From Chloroflexota bacterium (lineage in GTDB: Bacteria; Chloroflexota; Anaerolineae; Anaerolineales; Villigracilaceae), in assembly GCA_016235445.1 (NCBI GenBank), contig JACRLB010000018.1:62001-126000 (forward strand): a stretch of 64,000 nucleotides of DNA, in the 5' to 3' direction. Below the pieces are notes generated by a model. It worked only from the letters and a program-made list of their open reading frames with translations. It was not told where the DNA came from and searched no databases. The position numbers and the translations under genes were made by a program. The first letter of the stretch is position 1. Each line of letters opens with the position of its first letter. Of this stretch, positions 8,414-16,142 are shown piece after piece.

Positions 8414-8541
8414 TTACCTTACATTCTCAAAATTGGGACGCAGATGAACGCTGAAAACGCTGATTGAACTGTTTTTTTCTCGCGATGCTTCAAATAAATC
8501 TGCGTTTTTCAGCATCCGAACCCAAAGTATAAGGTAATCAG
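8410..8541. mobile_element. Palindromic element with 12-bp inverted ends and 9-bp target duplication
   Basis: The ends are CTGATTACCTTA (8410-8421) and its perfect inverse TAAGGTAATCAG (8530-8541). The flanks are direct repeats GGAACTTCT at 8401-8409 and 8542-8550. Removing the element and one repeat restores GAA CTT CTC TAA, a clean end for the response regulator, directly followed by its terminator. The interior, with AATTGGGACGCAGATGAACG, belongs to a common hairpin repeat type, seen also at 21190-21290. It carries no ORF. Confidence 0.75.
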
Positions 8542-8555
8542 GGAACTTCTCTAAT

Positions 8556-8590
8556 AAAAAGACATGCCTCGAATGAGGCATGTCTTTTTA
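8556..8590 (+). terminator. Intrinsic terminator of the response regulator gene
   Basis: AAAAAGACATGCCTC, loop GAAT, GAGGCATGTCTTTTTA. It was separated from its gene by the 8410-8541 insertion. It also faces the convergent cytochrome gene ending at 8612. Confidence 0.9.
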
Positions 8591-8611
8591 TTAAATTATC
8601 TCAAAACTCGA

Positions 8612-9013
8612 TTACTTCAAAGTGCGGATAAATGAAACAGCCTGCCAGATCTGCTCATCGGTGAGAACACCCTTCCATGCAACCATAGAGGTGCCTTCTT
8701 TACCAGTAGATATGCGCCAAAACAGATAATCGTCACCAGCCGTAGCCTGAAGTTCAGCAAGGTTCTTCGGGGCGGGGTCAAGAGCGGCGCCGGCAGGGCC
8801 GTCACCATGTCCCTGAGGGCCGTGGCAGGATTCACAATTGGTTGTGAAAACTTCAGCGCCAGCCGCAGAGCCATCTGCGCCGAGGGGGTTGGTTTGGCCG
8901 GCAAAATCAGCAGGAACAGGAGCCAGGGTGGCAACTGCATCCGCACCACCGCCGCAAGCCGAGAGAACCAGCGCGGCGAAAACTAAAACAGCAAACAAGA
9001 CTTTCTTCATCAT
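8612..9013 (-). CDS. Class I c-type cytochrome lipoprotein
   Basis: 133 residues. The signal peptide ends in VLSAC (Cys 20 is the lipidation site), then GGG. One haem site CESCH is at residues 60-64, with the probable axial Met at 110 in GTSMVAW. The C-terminal helix (LTDEQIWQAVSFIRTL) is typical of the cytochrome c / cbb3 subunit III fold (PF13442). It is a membrane-anchored electron carrier on the outer face of the cytoplasmic membrane. GGAGG lies 3 nt before the first and 6 nt before a second ATG, so translation may begin at 9010. Confidence 0.85.
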   Translation of the reverse strand: MMKKVLFAVLVFAALVLSACGGGADAVATLAPVPADFAGQTNPLGADGSAAGAEVFTTNCESCHGPQGHGDGPAGAALDPAPKNLAELQATAGDDYLFWRISTGKEGTSMVAWKGVLTDEQIWQAVSFIRTLK

Positions 9014-9143
9014 AAACCTCCAGTTGTTATATATATAGAATAGTGGGCGAAATTATATGTACCTTGTGAATTAATGTACAGTGATTTAAGTTACACATTA
9101 AATGTGACACCCATTAATTTGATTTGGTTTTCACCAGCCTGCA

Positions 9144-9362
9144 CTACTTATTCCTCGATTTTTTTTGTTTGTCGGCATCCTTCTTCGCCGGCTTCTTCGC
9201 CTCATATTTAACCTCGGGCGGCTCCTGTTTTCTCGAACTCACCCGCCACCCGACGAGGATCATCGAAAAGAAGAAAGCCATCCCACTATACAGTAACCAC
9301 AGAAGTTCCACGTTCGGACCTTCCGCGCCTTCAGATAACAAACGCAAAGCCAGCATATCCAC
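9144..9362 (-). CDS. Small single-pass membrane protein, unknown
   Basis: 72 residues with one membrane helix (about residues 20-42, ELLWLLYSGMAFFFSMILVG) and a very basic, Lys-rich tail (KKPAKKDADKQKKSRNK). A GGAGG site 4-5 nt before the ATG supports translation. I do not recognise the family. It lies 130 bp upstream of the cytochrome gene on the same strand; an association with respiration would be a guess. Confidence 0.55.
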   Translation of the reverse strand: MDMLALRLLSEGAEGPNVELLWLLYSGMAFFFSMILVGWRVSSRKQEPPEVKYEAKKPAKKDADKQKKSRNK

Positions 9363-9383
9363 CTCCAGATTTTTATTTTTGCT

Positions 9384-9488
9384 TCTCTACCGTACATCCA
9401 AACCCTAAAGGTCTCCTTTCTCTTCGCAAATTCCTGATTGGCAAGAAAGACCTTTAGGGCTTTTTACGAGGAAATGTACGGTAGCAAA
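9384..9488. mobile_element. Palindromic element with 9-bp direct repeats
   Basis: A 105 bp inverted repeat: CTACCGTACAT and CCTAAAGGTCT on the left, AGACCTTTAGGG and ATGTACGGTAG on the right. It is flanked by ATTTTTGCT at 9375-9383 and 9489-9497. No ORF. The CCTAAAGGTCTTT word recurs in the inverted repeat at 54030-54236. Confidence 0.55.
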
Positions 9489-9543
9489 ATTTTTGCTACT
9501 TATAAGTGAAAAGATGGAGCGTGTCAATTCTAAAAATGTAACG

Positions 9544-9708
9544 AGCCATGGCTATTGCAAAGTCAGGAAAATCTGAACGCGAAATACGCGAATTTGGCGA
9601 ATGGACTCGAAAAAGGAATAATTCGCGCTCTTTCGCTTTTTTCGCGGCGTTCGCGTTAGAACAACGCCATAAATTCAGAACCATGTCAAGCGACTTTGCA
9701 ACAACCCT
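9544..9708. mobile_element. Palindromic GCGAATT-rich element with 8-bp direct repeats
   Basis: A 165 bp element with terminal inverted TTGCAAAGTC (left, after AGCCATGGCTA) and GACTTTGCAA (right). It is flanked by ATGTAACG at 9536-9543 and 9709-9716. The interior is a run of degenerate ACGCGAATT words that can fold back. The right end, read inverted, resembles the left part of the repeat at 20348-20487. Confidence 0.55.
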
Positions 9709-9732
9709 ATGTAACGCATTACAAATTATGGA

Positions 9733-10290
9733 TCATTCCACCCATGTCACCCGGTCTTCAAAACCAATGCGGATGTAAGGCTCTGGCAACACGTCGGGAT
9801 AGCCAACGTAAATAAACCCGACAATATACTGGTCAGCGGTAAAGCCTAGAAATTCCTTTACCTTTGCATCGCGCGCCCATTCACCTGTCCGCCAGATTGC
9901 GCCAAGCCCCAGCGCGTGCGCGGCCAGCAAAACATTCTGCGCGGCGGCAGAGGCGGAAGATACATTTTCAATTTCAATGATCTTCGCATCGGCGGGCTTA
10001 TCCGCGCCAATGACAATGACCACGGGAGCGCGAAGCGGCAATGCCCGGGTTTTGTCCAAACCTTCAGGCGGAGTGGCAGGGTTACGGTCAAAGAAAGAGG
10101 CGGCCATTACGTCACCCAATTTTTTTCGCCCATCCCCGGTCAAAACCACAAATCGCCAGGGGCGCACTTTATGATGATTGGGAGCCTGCGCGCCTGCGCT
10201 CAAAAGTTTTTCGATCATCTCGCGCGGCAGGGCATCCTGTTTTATATTTTTAATTGTCTGTCTTCCATGAATTGCATCAAATACTTCCAT
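9733..10290 (-). CDS. Nitroreductase family protein
   Basis: 185 residues from ATG 10290, chosen because AGGAG lies 5 nt upstream; the open frame to 10374 adds a non-conserved 28 residues. It starts MEVFDAIHGRQTIK, the usual nitroreductase opening (R-x-[ST]-x-K/R FMN contact), then QAPNHHKVRPWRFVVL and a central ALGLGAIWRTG flavin segment. The short length fits the YdjA-like subgroup of PF00881. It is an FMN oxidoreductase using NAD(P)H; substrate unknown. Divergent from the amidohydrolase gene at 10336, sharing a 45 bp promoter gap. Confidence 0.85.
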   Translation of the reverse strand: MEVFDAIHGRQTIKNIKQDALPREMIEKLLSAGAQAPNHHKVRPWRFVVLTGDGRKKLGDVMAASFFDRNPATPPEGLDKTRALPLRAPVVIVIGADKPADAKIIEIENVSSASAAAQNVLLAAHALGLGAIWRTGEWARDAKVKEFLGFTADQYIVGFIYVGYPDVLPEPYIRIGFEDRVTWVE

Positions 10291-10335
10291 TGTTTCTCCT
10301 GCATCAAGGACGCTTGCGGGTAAAATTGTCTTACC

Positions 10336-11373
10336 ATGAAAATTTTCTATTCCGAAGAACACCGCAAACATCACCCGCCCTTCGAGGTTTTCGACGGCGG
10401 CAAACGCGTGCCTTATTACGAAAACCCCGACCGCATGGATAGAATTTTATCGGCGCTCGAAAAAACGGATTGGGCGGAATTAAGCGAGCCAACAGATTTT
10501 GGACTCGACCCCATCCTCACTGTGCATGACCGGGATTACATCAACTTCCTCGCTTCCTGCTGGACCGAGTGGCTGGCCGCTGACCCCGAAACTGCGGCCA
10601 CGCCTGAGCAACACGCCTTCCTGCCAGCGACCTTTGCCCTGCGGCGCAAAGCCCGCCCAACCACCTCCCTGCTTGGAAAAGGCGGCTACTACCTCATGGA
10701 CTTATCCGCCTGCATCGTGGAGCATACCTACAAAGCCGCGCTTGCTTCCGCCAACTGCGCCCTGACCGCCGCATCTTCATCCTTCATCCTTCACAATTCA
10801 TCCTTTGCTCTTTGCCGTCCACCGGGACACCACGCAGGCAAGGATTATGCCGCAGGGTATTGCTTCATCAACAACGCAGCCGTTGCGGCGAACTGGCTTT
10901 CCGCAAAAGGAAAAGTTGCCATCCTTGATATTGACTATCACGCGGGCAACGGCACGCAGGATATTTTCTATGAACGGGACGATGTGCTGACCATTTCCAT
11001 TCACGGCGACCCCGATTACGAATATCCGCACTACATCGGCTTCGCGGATGAAACAGGCGCGGTCAAAGGACTCGGCTTTCATAAGAATTTTCCCCTTCTA
11101 AAAGATACAGGTGACGAAGGCTATCTCTCCGCGTTGGATGAAGCATTGGAAATGATTCAAAAGTTCGCGCCGAATTATCTCGTCCTCTCCGCAGGGATGG
11201 ACACATTCGACGGCGACCCGCTTGGGAAGTTCCATGTCACCCGCGAGGGGTTTGCCGAAATAGGAAAAAGGATTGCTGGCTTAACCCTGCCCACCGCCAT
11301 TATCATGGAAGGCGGTTACGCCAACGATGCGCTCGGCGTAAACATCGTCACTTTATTGGAGAATTTCAAATGA
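10336..11373 (+). CDS. Histone deacetylase-like amidohydrolase
   Basis: 345 residues of the HDAC/acetylpolyamine amidohydrolase fold (PF00850). The tandem His of RPPGHHAGKDYA (H165, H166), zinc ligands in LDIDYHAGNGTQ (D200, H202), SAGMDTFDGDPLG (third ligand Asp), and the catalytic-loop GGYAND are present. Likely action is zinc-dependent removal of acetyl groups from polyamines or small amides; true histones are not expected. Residues about 147-158 (SSSFILHNSSFA) are encoded by the TCATCCTTCA repeat word also seen in hemW, so this loop is repeat-derived. The stop overlaps the next gene by 4 bp (ATGA). Confidence 0.88.
   Translation: MKIFYSEEHRKHHPPFEVFDGGKRVPYYENPDRMDRILSALEKTDWAELSEPTDFGLDPILTVHDRDYINFLASCWTEWLAADPETAATPEQHAFLPATFALRRKARPTTSLLGKGGYYLMDLSACIVEHTYKAALASANCALTAASSSFILHNSSFALCRPPGHHAGKDYAAGYCFINNAAVAANWLSAKGKVAILDIDYHAGNGTQDIFYERDDVLTISIHGDPDYEYPHYIGFADETGAVKGLGFHKNFPLLKDTGDEGYLSALDEALEMIQKFAPNYLVLSAGMDTFDGDPLGKFHVTREGFAEIGKRIAGLTLPTAIIMEGGYANDALGVNIVTLLENFK
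10774..10806 (+). repeat. TTCATCCTTCA repeat word inside the HDAC-like gene
   Basis: The sequence TTCATCCTTCATCCTTCACA followed by ATTCATCCTTTGC lies in frame in the loop just before the catalytic tandem-His motif. The same word occurs in intergenic DNA (16118-16143, 34748-34816) and in hemW (50519-50547). Confidence 0.6.
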
Positions 11374-12125
11374 GAAAACAGCAATTCGGTATCCTCGCCC
11401 TCGTTCTAGCAATGCTCGCGTGCAACGCGCCATCCAGTGGAGCAACTCCCACACCCCTGCCGCCAACTGCCACAGAGACTCCCACTTCCACATTTACGCC
11501 TGAGGCAACTTTTACGCCAACATTCACACTCACCCCCACGATCACATTGACGCCAACCCTCACCGCCACACCGACTTTTACATTTCCCACGGTTACGGTC
11601 AACAAACAGGCGCATTGCCGCTATGGACCTTCCTCCGCCTACCTGCACGCCGCGGACTTGTTCGCCGGCGACGTGGGCAGTGTGCGCGGACGGGCGTTCT
11701 ACAGCCAATGGCTTTACATTAAATTCGACAAACTCAATTACTTCTGCTGGGTTGCGCCTTCGGTAGTGGATGTGACTGGGGATGTCAGCACGATCAACAA
11801 GGTGGAGCCAAACCTGCTTTCGATTGGCAGTAACAGGTACGGACCGCCATCCAATGTGCGGGCAGAACGCGACGGCGGTGAAGTCATCATCTCCTGGGAT
11901 CAAGTGGAAATGACAAAGGATGACGACCGTGGTTACTTAATCGAAGCCTTCGTCTGCCAGGGCGGCGCATATCTCTGGTGGACATTCTCCTACCCCGATC
12001 AGTTCACCACCAGCTACACCGTGGAAGATGAAGCGGGTTGTCCTGCGGCATCGTATGGAAAGTTGTACACGGTTGAAAAACATGGGTTCTCCAAACCAGT
12101 GGATATTCCGTGGCCGAAACCGTAA
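11370..12125 (+). CDS. Lipoprotein with SH3b-like and fibronectin-like domains
   Basis: 251 residues. The lipobox is LAMLAC (Cys 18). Residues 25-72 are a Thr/Pro linker of repeated TPTxT units. Residues 74-140 resemble a bacterial SH3 (SH3b) domain, with HCRYGPSSAYLHAADLFAGD and a closing FCWVAPSVVDV strand. Residues 160-250 look like a fibronectin-type beta domain (PPSNVRAERDGGEVIISWD). It is anchored outside the cell and may bind wall peptide or glycan. The start overlaps the HDAC-like gene by 4 bp, so the two are translationally coupled. Paralogue at 36937-37656. Confidence 0.7.
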   Translation: MRKQQFGILALVLAMLACNAPSSGATPTPLPPTATETPTSTFTPEATFTPTFTLTPTITLTPTLTATPTFTFPTVTVNKQAHCRYGPSSAYLHAADLFAGDVGSVRGRAFYSQWLYIKFDKLNYFCWVAPSVVDVTGDVSTINKVEPNLLSIGSNRYGPPSNVRAERDGGEVIISWDQVEMTKDDDRGYLIEAFVCQGGAYLWWTFSYPDQFTTSYTVEDEAGCPAASYGKLYTVEKHGFSKPVDIPWPKP

Positions 12126-12151
12126 TTCTGGACTCCATCAGCTTGCTGATA

Positions 12152-12189
12152 GAAAAAGTCGAGCAGCAAGCTGCTCGACTCCAGAGTTT
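12152..12189. terminator. Bidirectional intrinsic terminator
   Basis: GTCGAGCAGC, AA, GCTGCTCGAC with an A-run before and TTTTT on both strands, between the convergent lipoprotein and response-regulator genes. Confidence 0.85.
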
Positions 12190-12558
12190 TTATGAAATCA
12201 CGCCTGCTTTTTTCAGCGCGCCTTCCAGCGCGTCAATTGTTGCTGGCTTTATCAACATGGCCTGCGCGCCGCCTTTTAATACATGCTGGCGAGTCTCAGG
12301 CTGGTCGTCGGATGTGATGACGATGACGGGCACTTTCATCAGGCGCGGTTCGCGGCGAATGTAGGCGAGGACTTCCGTCCCATCCACACCGGGCATGTTG
12401 ATGTCGAGACAAACAAAGCGCGGAATTTGTGTCCCCAACACAGCCATCGCAGGGCTGGAGCCGTAGGCCACCTTCGCGGGCAATTCCAACACTTCCAACA
12501 TTTGCTGTAATGCATCCGCCGTCTGGCGGTTATCGTCGATGATCAATCCTTCTGACAT
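12190..12558 (-). CDS. Single-domain response regulator
   Basis: 122 residues of receiver fold only: IIDDN acidic pair, phospho-acceptor D52 in CLDINMPGVDG, conserved Thr in VIVITSDDQ, and Lys in AMLIKPATIDAL. There is no output domain. Its ATG shares a base with the TAA of the upstream moeA-type gene (TAATG), and GGAGG lies in the last codons of that gene, so it is translationally coupled to it. A link between a receiver and molybdopterin synthesis is unusual and may only reflect operon structure. Confidence 0.8.
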   Translation of the reverse strand: MSEGLIIDDNRQTADALQQMLEVLELPAKVAYGSSPAMAVLGTQIPRFVCLDINMPGVDGTEVLAYIRREPRLMKVPVIVITSDDQPETRQHVLKGGAQAMLIKPATIDALEGALKKAGVIS

Positions 12559-14609
12559 TAGTCCTCCAAAATTACCGTGCCCATCACAGACACGTCATAA
12601 CCTTTCAGTTGAGATACTGCCTCTCGAAAACGCGAATCAGCCAACAGGTCGAAGAGAGGCGCGAGCAGGTTGTCATCCGCATGTTGTTTTGGAATCACCA
12701 AATCGTAGCGTTCCTGAAACAGCGGAATAAAATCCAAATCCAATGCCTGTGCGGCGGCGGCAATTCCAAGCCCGCAATCTGCGCGGCCCGAAGCCACAGC
12801 CGTTGCAACACCGAGGTGAGTATACTCTTCCTGAGAATAGCCCGCAATAGACTCAGAAGGGATTGTCATCAAATTCAAATGATAATCCAAAAGGACTCGC
12901 GTACCCGCGCCACGCTGACGATTAACGAACTGCACGCTTCTTTCCTGACTTGTGCCTGCGAGGTCTCCCAAACTTTTAACTCCCTTTGGGTTTCCCTGCT
13001 TAACGATCAACCCCTGATCGCGCCCAACCAACGCAATCACTTTGACGGGAATGTTCGGCATGTATTGGCGGATGTACGAAATATTATACGAGCCGTCTTG
13101 CGGGTCGAGCAAATGTGAGCCAGCCATGTGCGCTTCTCCGCGACGCAAAGCAACGAGGCCGCCTTGCGAACCGACATTTGCAGAAGCAAGCCTGCGGTTA
13201 TGCTCGGCGAGGAATTGAGCCATCAAATCCAATGTGAGATCATGCGAGCCGATGCAGAAAATTGTCTTTTCGATTTCGGCTTTGCTTCGATACAAATGGA
13301 CTTTGACTTGCTCGCCCGCTTCCATGCCTTGCACGCCGCTGGGAATTAATGCAAGCCCATCCGCCTGCACAAGGGATGTGATGACTCCTGCTCCGCGAGA
13401 CAAGGGCGCGGCGAGAAGTTTACCGCCCACCTTGCCCACCGCCACGCGGACGTAGTCATCGTCACCCGCGGGAGAGACAAGTTTGCGCGTGAGAGTTGCC
13501 ATTTCAATTGGAAGTTCGTGCGGCCTGCGCCCCAGCCATTTGGCAATGAGGGACTCGACGAAAATGTCAACTGTGAGAGCGGCGGAGACGGGGTAGCCAG
13601 GGACGCCGATAATTGGAACTCCGTCATTGCGAGGGATGTTCGTCCCCGAAGCAATCTCCAACAATGAGGGGATTGCTTCGTCGCCAAGTACAAGAGCGCT
13701 CCTCGCAATGACGCCAAGAATTACTGGATGCCCTGGGCGAACGGCGACGCCATGCACAAGTAATTGACCTAACTTTTCGACAACCTTGGATGAGAAATCT
13801 TCCGCGCCTGCGGAGGAGCCTGCGTTGAGCAAAACAAGATCGTGAGTTTGGGCGGCTTGCAAAACCGTTTCACAGATGGAATCAAAATCATCTTTGGTAA
13901 TCGGATAGCGGGTCGGCTCGCCACCCATTGATTTAATTTGCGCCGCGATCACGAGGGAGTTGTATTCGAGGATGTCTCCCGCTTTTAGTTTGGAGCCGAT
14001 CGGGACGAGTTCCGTGCCTGTTGGCAAAATGGCAACTTTCGGCTTGCGCGCGACGCGGATGGTTTGATGCCCTGATGCGGCTATGGCTCCCAAATCCGCT
14101 GGGCGGAGGGTGTGGCCTGCGGGCAAAACCAATTGAGTTGCAACGATATCCTCACCCAGCGGACGGACATGACTCCACGGCGTAACAGCGGCGCGAATGC
14201 GAATGGACGACGGACCGCGGACGGCAGACGATATTTTTCCGTGCTCATCCAGGGACTCTACATTTTCAATCGGGATGACGGCATTTGCCCATTCAGGAAG
14301 CGGGTCGCCTGTGTCCACATATTGCGCCTGGGGCAAGTGACGAGTGACGAGTGACAAGGTGACAGGCGACGAGGGTTGAGCGCCATTCGTCTCTTCCGCG
14401 CGGACAGCAAAACCATCCATTGCAGAGGCGTGGTAATGCGGTGAGGAAATCTCCGCCCAGATCGGCTCGGCGGTGACACGACCGAGAGCACTTTCATCGA
14501 GCGGAATCGATTCAGAGCCAAGCACGCGCCAGAGGTCTGCGTCCTGCAAGGCTTCGCGCAGACGGGATTGCGCTTGAGAGAGGGGAATATCGTGAAGGTA
14601 AATGGACAT
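12558..14609 (-). CDS. moeA: MoeA molybdopterin molybdotransferase fused to periplasmic-binding-like domain
   Basis: 683 residues. Residues 1-420 are MoeA: SPHYHASAMDGFAVRAEE, PTGTELVPIGSKLKAGDILEYNS, LLNAGSSAGAED (where GGTS/GGSS is usual) and GVPGYPVSAAL. Residues 440-683 match the PBP-like domain (PF12727) often fused to MoeA, with SHDLTLDLMAQFL and FVNRQRGAGTRVLLDYHL. MoeA inserts molybdate into adenylated molybdopterin; the extra domain probably binds an oxyanion or related ligand. About 31 residues near 299-330 (from ARSALVLGDEAIP to ASGTNIPRNDG) are encoded by a palindromic repeat, splitting the usual segment before the GxPGxP motif. Confidence 0.88.
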   Translation of the reverse strand: MSIYLHDIPLSQAQSRLREALQDADLWRVLGSESIPLDESALGRVTAEPIWAEISSPHYHASAMDGFAVRAEETNGAQPSSPVTLSLVTRHLPQAQYVDTGDPLPEWANAVIPIENVESLDEHGKISSAVRGPSSIRIRAAVTPWSHVRPLGEDIVATQLVLPAGHTLRPADLGAIAASGHQTIRVARKPKVAILPTGTELVPIGSKLKAGDILEYNSLVIAAQIKSMGGEPTRYPITKDDFDSICETVLQAAQTHDLVLLNAGSSAGAEDFSSKVVEKLGQLLVHGVAVRPGHPVILGVIARSALVLGDEAIPSLLEIASGTNIPRNDGVPIIGVPGYPVSAALTVDIFVESLIAKWLGRRPHELPIEMATLTRKLVSPAGDDDYVRVAVGKVGGKLLAAPLSRGAGVITSLVQADGLALIPSGVQGMEAGEQVKVHLYRSKAEIEKTIFCIGSHDLTLDLMAQFLAEHNRRLASANVGSQGGLVALRRGEAHMAGSHLLDPQDGSYNISYIRQYMPNIPVKVIALVGRDQGLIVKQGNPKGVKSLGDLAGTSQERSVQFVNRQRGAGTRVLLDYHLNLMTIPSESIAGYSQEEYTHLGVATAVASGRADCGLGIAAAAQALDLDFIPLFQERYDLVIPKQHADDNLLAPLFDLLADSRFREAVSQLKGYDVSVMGTVILED
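13622..13713. repeat. CGTCATTGCGAGG palindromic repeat inserted in the moeA reading frame
   Basis: The ends are CGTCATTGCGAGG and its perfect inverse CCTCGCAATGACG. The interior includes GAAGCAATC and GATTGCTTCG, again inverted. A second copy lies in the intergenic region at 43056-43150. The frame is kept, so the element is translated within MoeA. Confidence 0.75.
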
Positions 14610-14699
14610 AAGATTTACGATTTTGGATTTACGATTTACGATTATGGAGATTGGAGATTAGTAATTACCAATCTCTAATCACTAGTCTCTCGTCTCCAA
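14610..14699. repeat. Short-word repeat region (TTACGATT / ACCAATCTC words)
   Basis: The gap between the aminotransferase and moeA genes is made almost entirely of near-tandem words TTACGATTT, GGAGATT, TAATTACC and AATCTC that can pair across the gap (GGAGATTGGAGATTAG with CTAATCACTAGTCTC). Similar words recur in pdhC, hemW and the MFS gene. Confidence 0.55.
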
Positions 14700-16037
14700 T
14701 TACCCAACCGCATCCATCGCCGCGCCGAGGCGTTTGATGATTTCATCCACTTCATCTTCATTGATGGAAAGCGGGGGCGAGAACGCGAGCGTGTTTCCAA
14801 GCGGACGGGTGCGAAGTCCGCGCTCTTGTGCGGCTTTGAAAATCTTCATGGTCGTTGCAACGTCGGCGGCTTTGGTTTCCTTGTTCGAGACAATTTCCAG
14901 ACCGCAGACCAAACCGAGTCCGCGCACATCCCCGACGAAGGAAAATTCTTTCAGGGTTTGCAATCCGTCCAGCAGACGTTTGCCCAAGTCGCGGGCGCGC
15001 TTGGGGAATTCTTCGCGTTCCATGATTTCGAGATTTTTGAGCCCGACCGCGCAAGCCATGGCATGACCAGAATAAGTGTATCCGTGCATGTAGGCTTCAG
15101 AGTCTGCGGCGGATTCCATCGTCTCGCGGATCGCGTCAGAGAGTTGAATGCCGCCCAGTGGGGCGTATCCACTGGTGATGGCTTTGGCGAAGGAAAGAAT
15201 ATCTGGTTTGACATTCCAATGTTTGAGGGCGAACCATTCACCTGTGCGCCCAAAGCCTGTGATGATTTCATCGGCAATAAAGAGAATTTCGTATTTATCG
15301 CAAATCTGGCGGACGAGTGGAAAATAGTCAGCGGGGGGAATGACCACACCGCCGACGCCCATCACAGGTTCAGCAATGAACGCCGCGATGGTATCCTGTC
15401 CCTCGCGCAGAATCGCTTCTTCCAATTCACGGGCTGCTGCTTCGCCAATCGTCTCGCCGTCTTTCAATTGACCTTCATAGCGGTACGGATTCGGCGCAGG
15501 GATGTGGACAAATCCTTCCAGCGCGGGGCCGAACATGGTTTGATATTTTTCCAGCCCCGTGGCGAAGGTAGCCGCAAGGGTAATGCCATGATACGCTCCC
15601 TTGCGTGCAATGACCTTGTACTTGCCAGGCTTGCCTTTACGCTTCCAGTAATAGCGCGCAGTTTTGAAGGCCGAGTCATTTGCCTCGGAGCCACCAGAAG
15701 TAAAGAAGGTGGTGTTCAAGCCTTCGTAGGCAAAGCCAGCGAGTTTATCCGCCAGCATAACGGACGGAAGATTCGTCATCCCCGAAAAATTGGACGTGAA
15801 TGCCAGTTCCTTCATCTGGTCATAGGCGGCTTTGGCAAGTTCCTCGCGCCCATACCCCGCGTTGACATTCCAAAGACCCGCCATGCCGTCGAGAATTTTT
15901 TGTCCATCGGTTGTGTAAAGCCAGACACCCTCCCCGCGTTCGATCACCAACGGGTTGGCGTGTGACTTGGGATGATAGGTTGGGTGAAGCTGTTTTTTGT
16001 CTTTTTCGATCCAGGCTGCGGTGGTTTGTTTAGTCAT
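14700..16037 (-). CDS. Class III (omega) aminotransferase
   Basis: 445 residues of PF00202. Seen are FTSGGSEANDSAFKTARYYW (PLP phosphate binding), ARKGAYHGITLAA, FIADEIITGFGRTG with the PLP-ring Asp, and the Schiff-base Lys in SFAKAITSGYAPLGG. The opening HPTYHPKSHANPLVIERGEGVWLY and ITSGYAPLGG fit the beta-alanine/taurine-pyruvate or polyamine transaminase branch rather than GabT or ArgD. The exact amine donor is unresolved. It is upstream of moeA on the same strand across a 90 bp repeat region. Confidence 0.85.
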   Translation of the reverse strand: MTKQTTAAWIEKDKKQLHPTYHPKSHANPLVIERGEGVWLYTTDGQKILDGMAGLWNVNAGYGREELAKAAYDQMKELAFTSNFSGMTNLPSVMLADKLAGFAYEGLNTTFFTSGGSEANDSAFKTARYYWKRKGKPGKYKVIARKGAYHGITLAATFATGLEKYQTMFGPALEGFVHIPAPNPYRYEGQLKDGETIGEAAARELEEAILREGQDTIAAFIAEPVMGVGGVVIPPADYFPLVRQICDKYEILFIADEIITGFGRTGEWFALKHWNVKPDILSFAKAITSGYAPLGGIQLSDAIRETMESAADSEAYMHGYTYSGHAMACAVGLKNLEIMEREEFPKRARDLGKRLLDGLQTLKEFSFVGDVRGLGLVCGLEIVSNKETKAADVATTMKIFKAAQERGLRTRPLGNTLAFSPPLSINEDEVDEIIKRLGAAMDAVG

Positions 16038-16142
16038 TTTTGGCTCCCAAAAAAGATTTTAAACACAAAGGACACGAAGGCAACAAAGGTAAGCGCTATT
16101 GCACTTTATCTTTATTCATCCTTCATCCTTCACAATTCATCA

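Noticed and set aside
14826-15965. A 379-codon open frame on the plus strand opposite the class III aminotransferase
   Set aside because: Shadow of a conserved gene; no recognisable motif or ribosome site.
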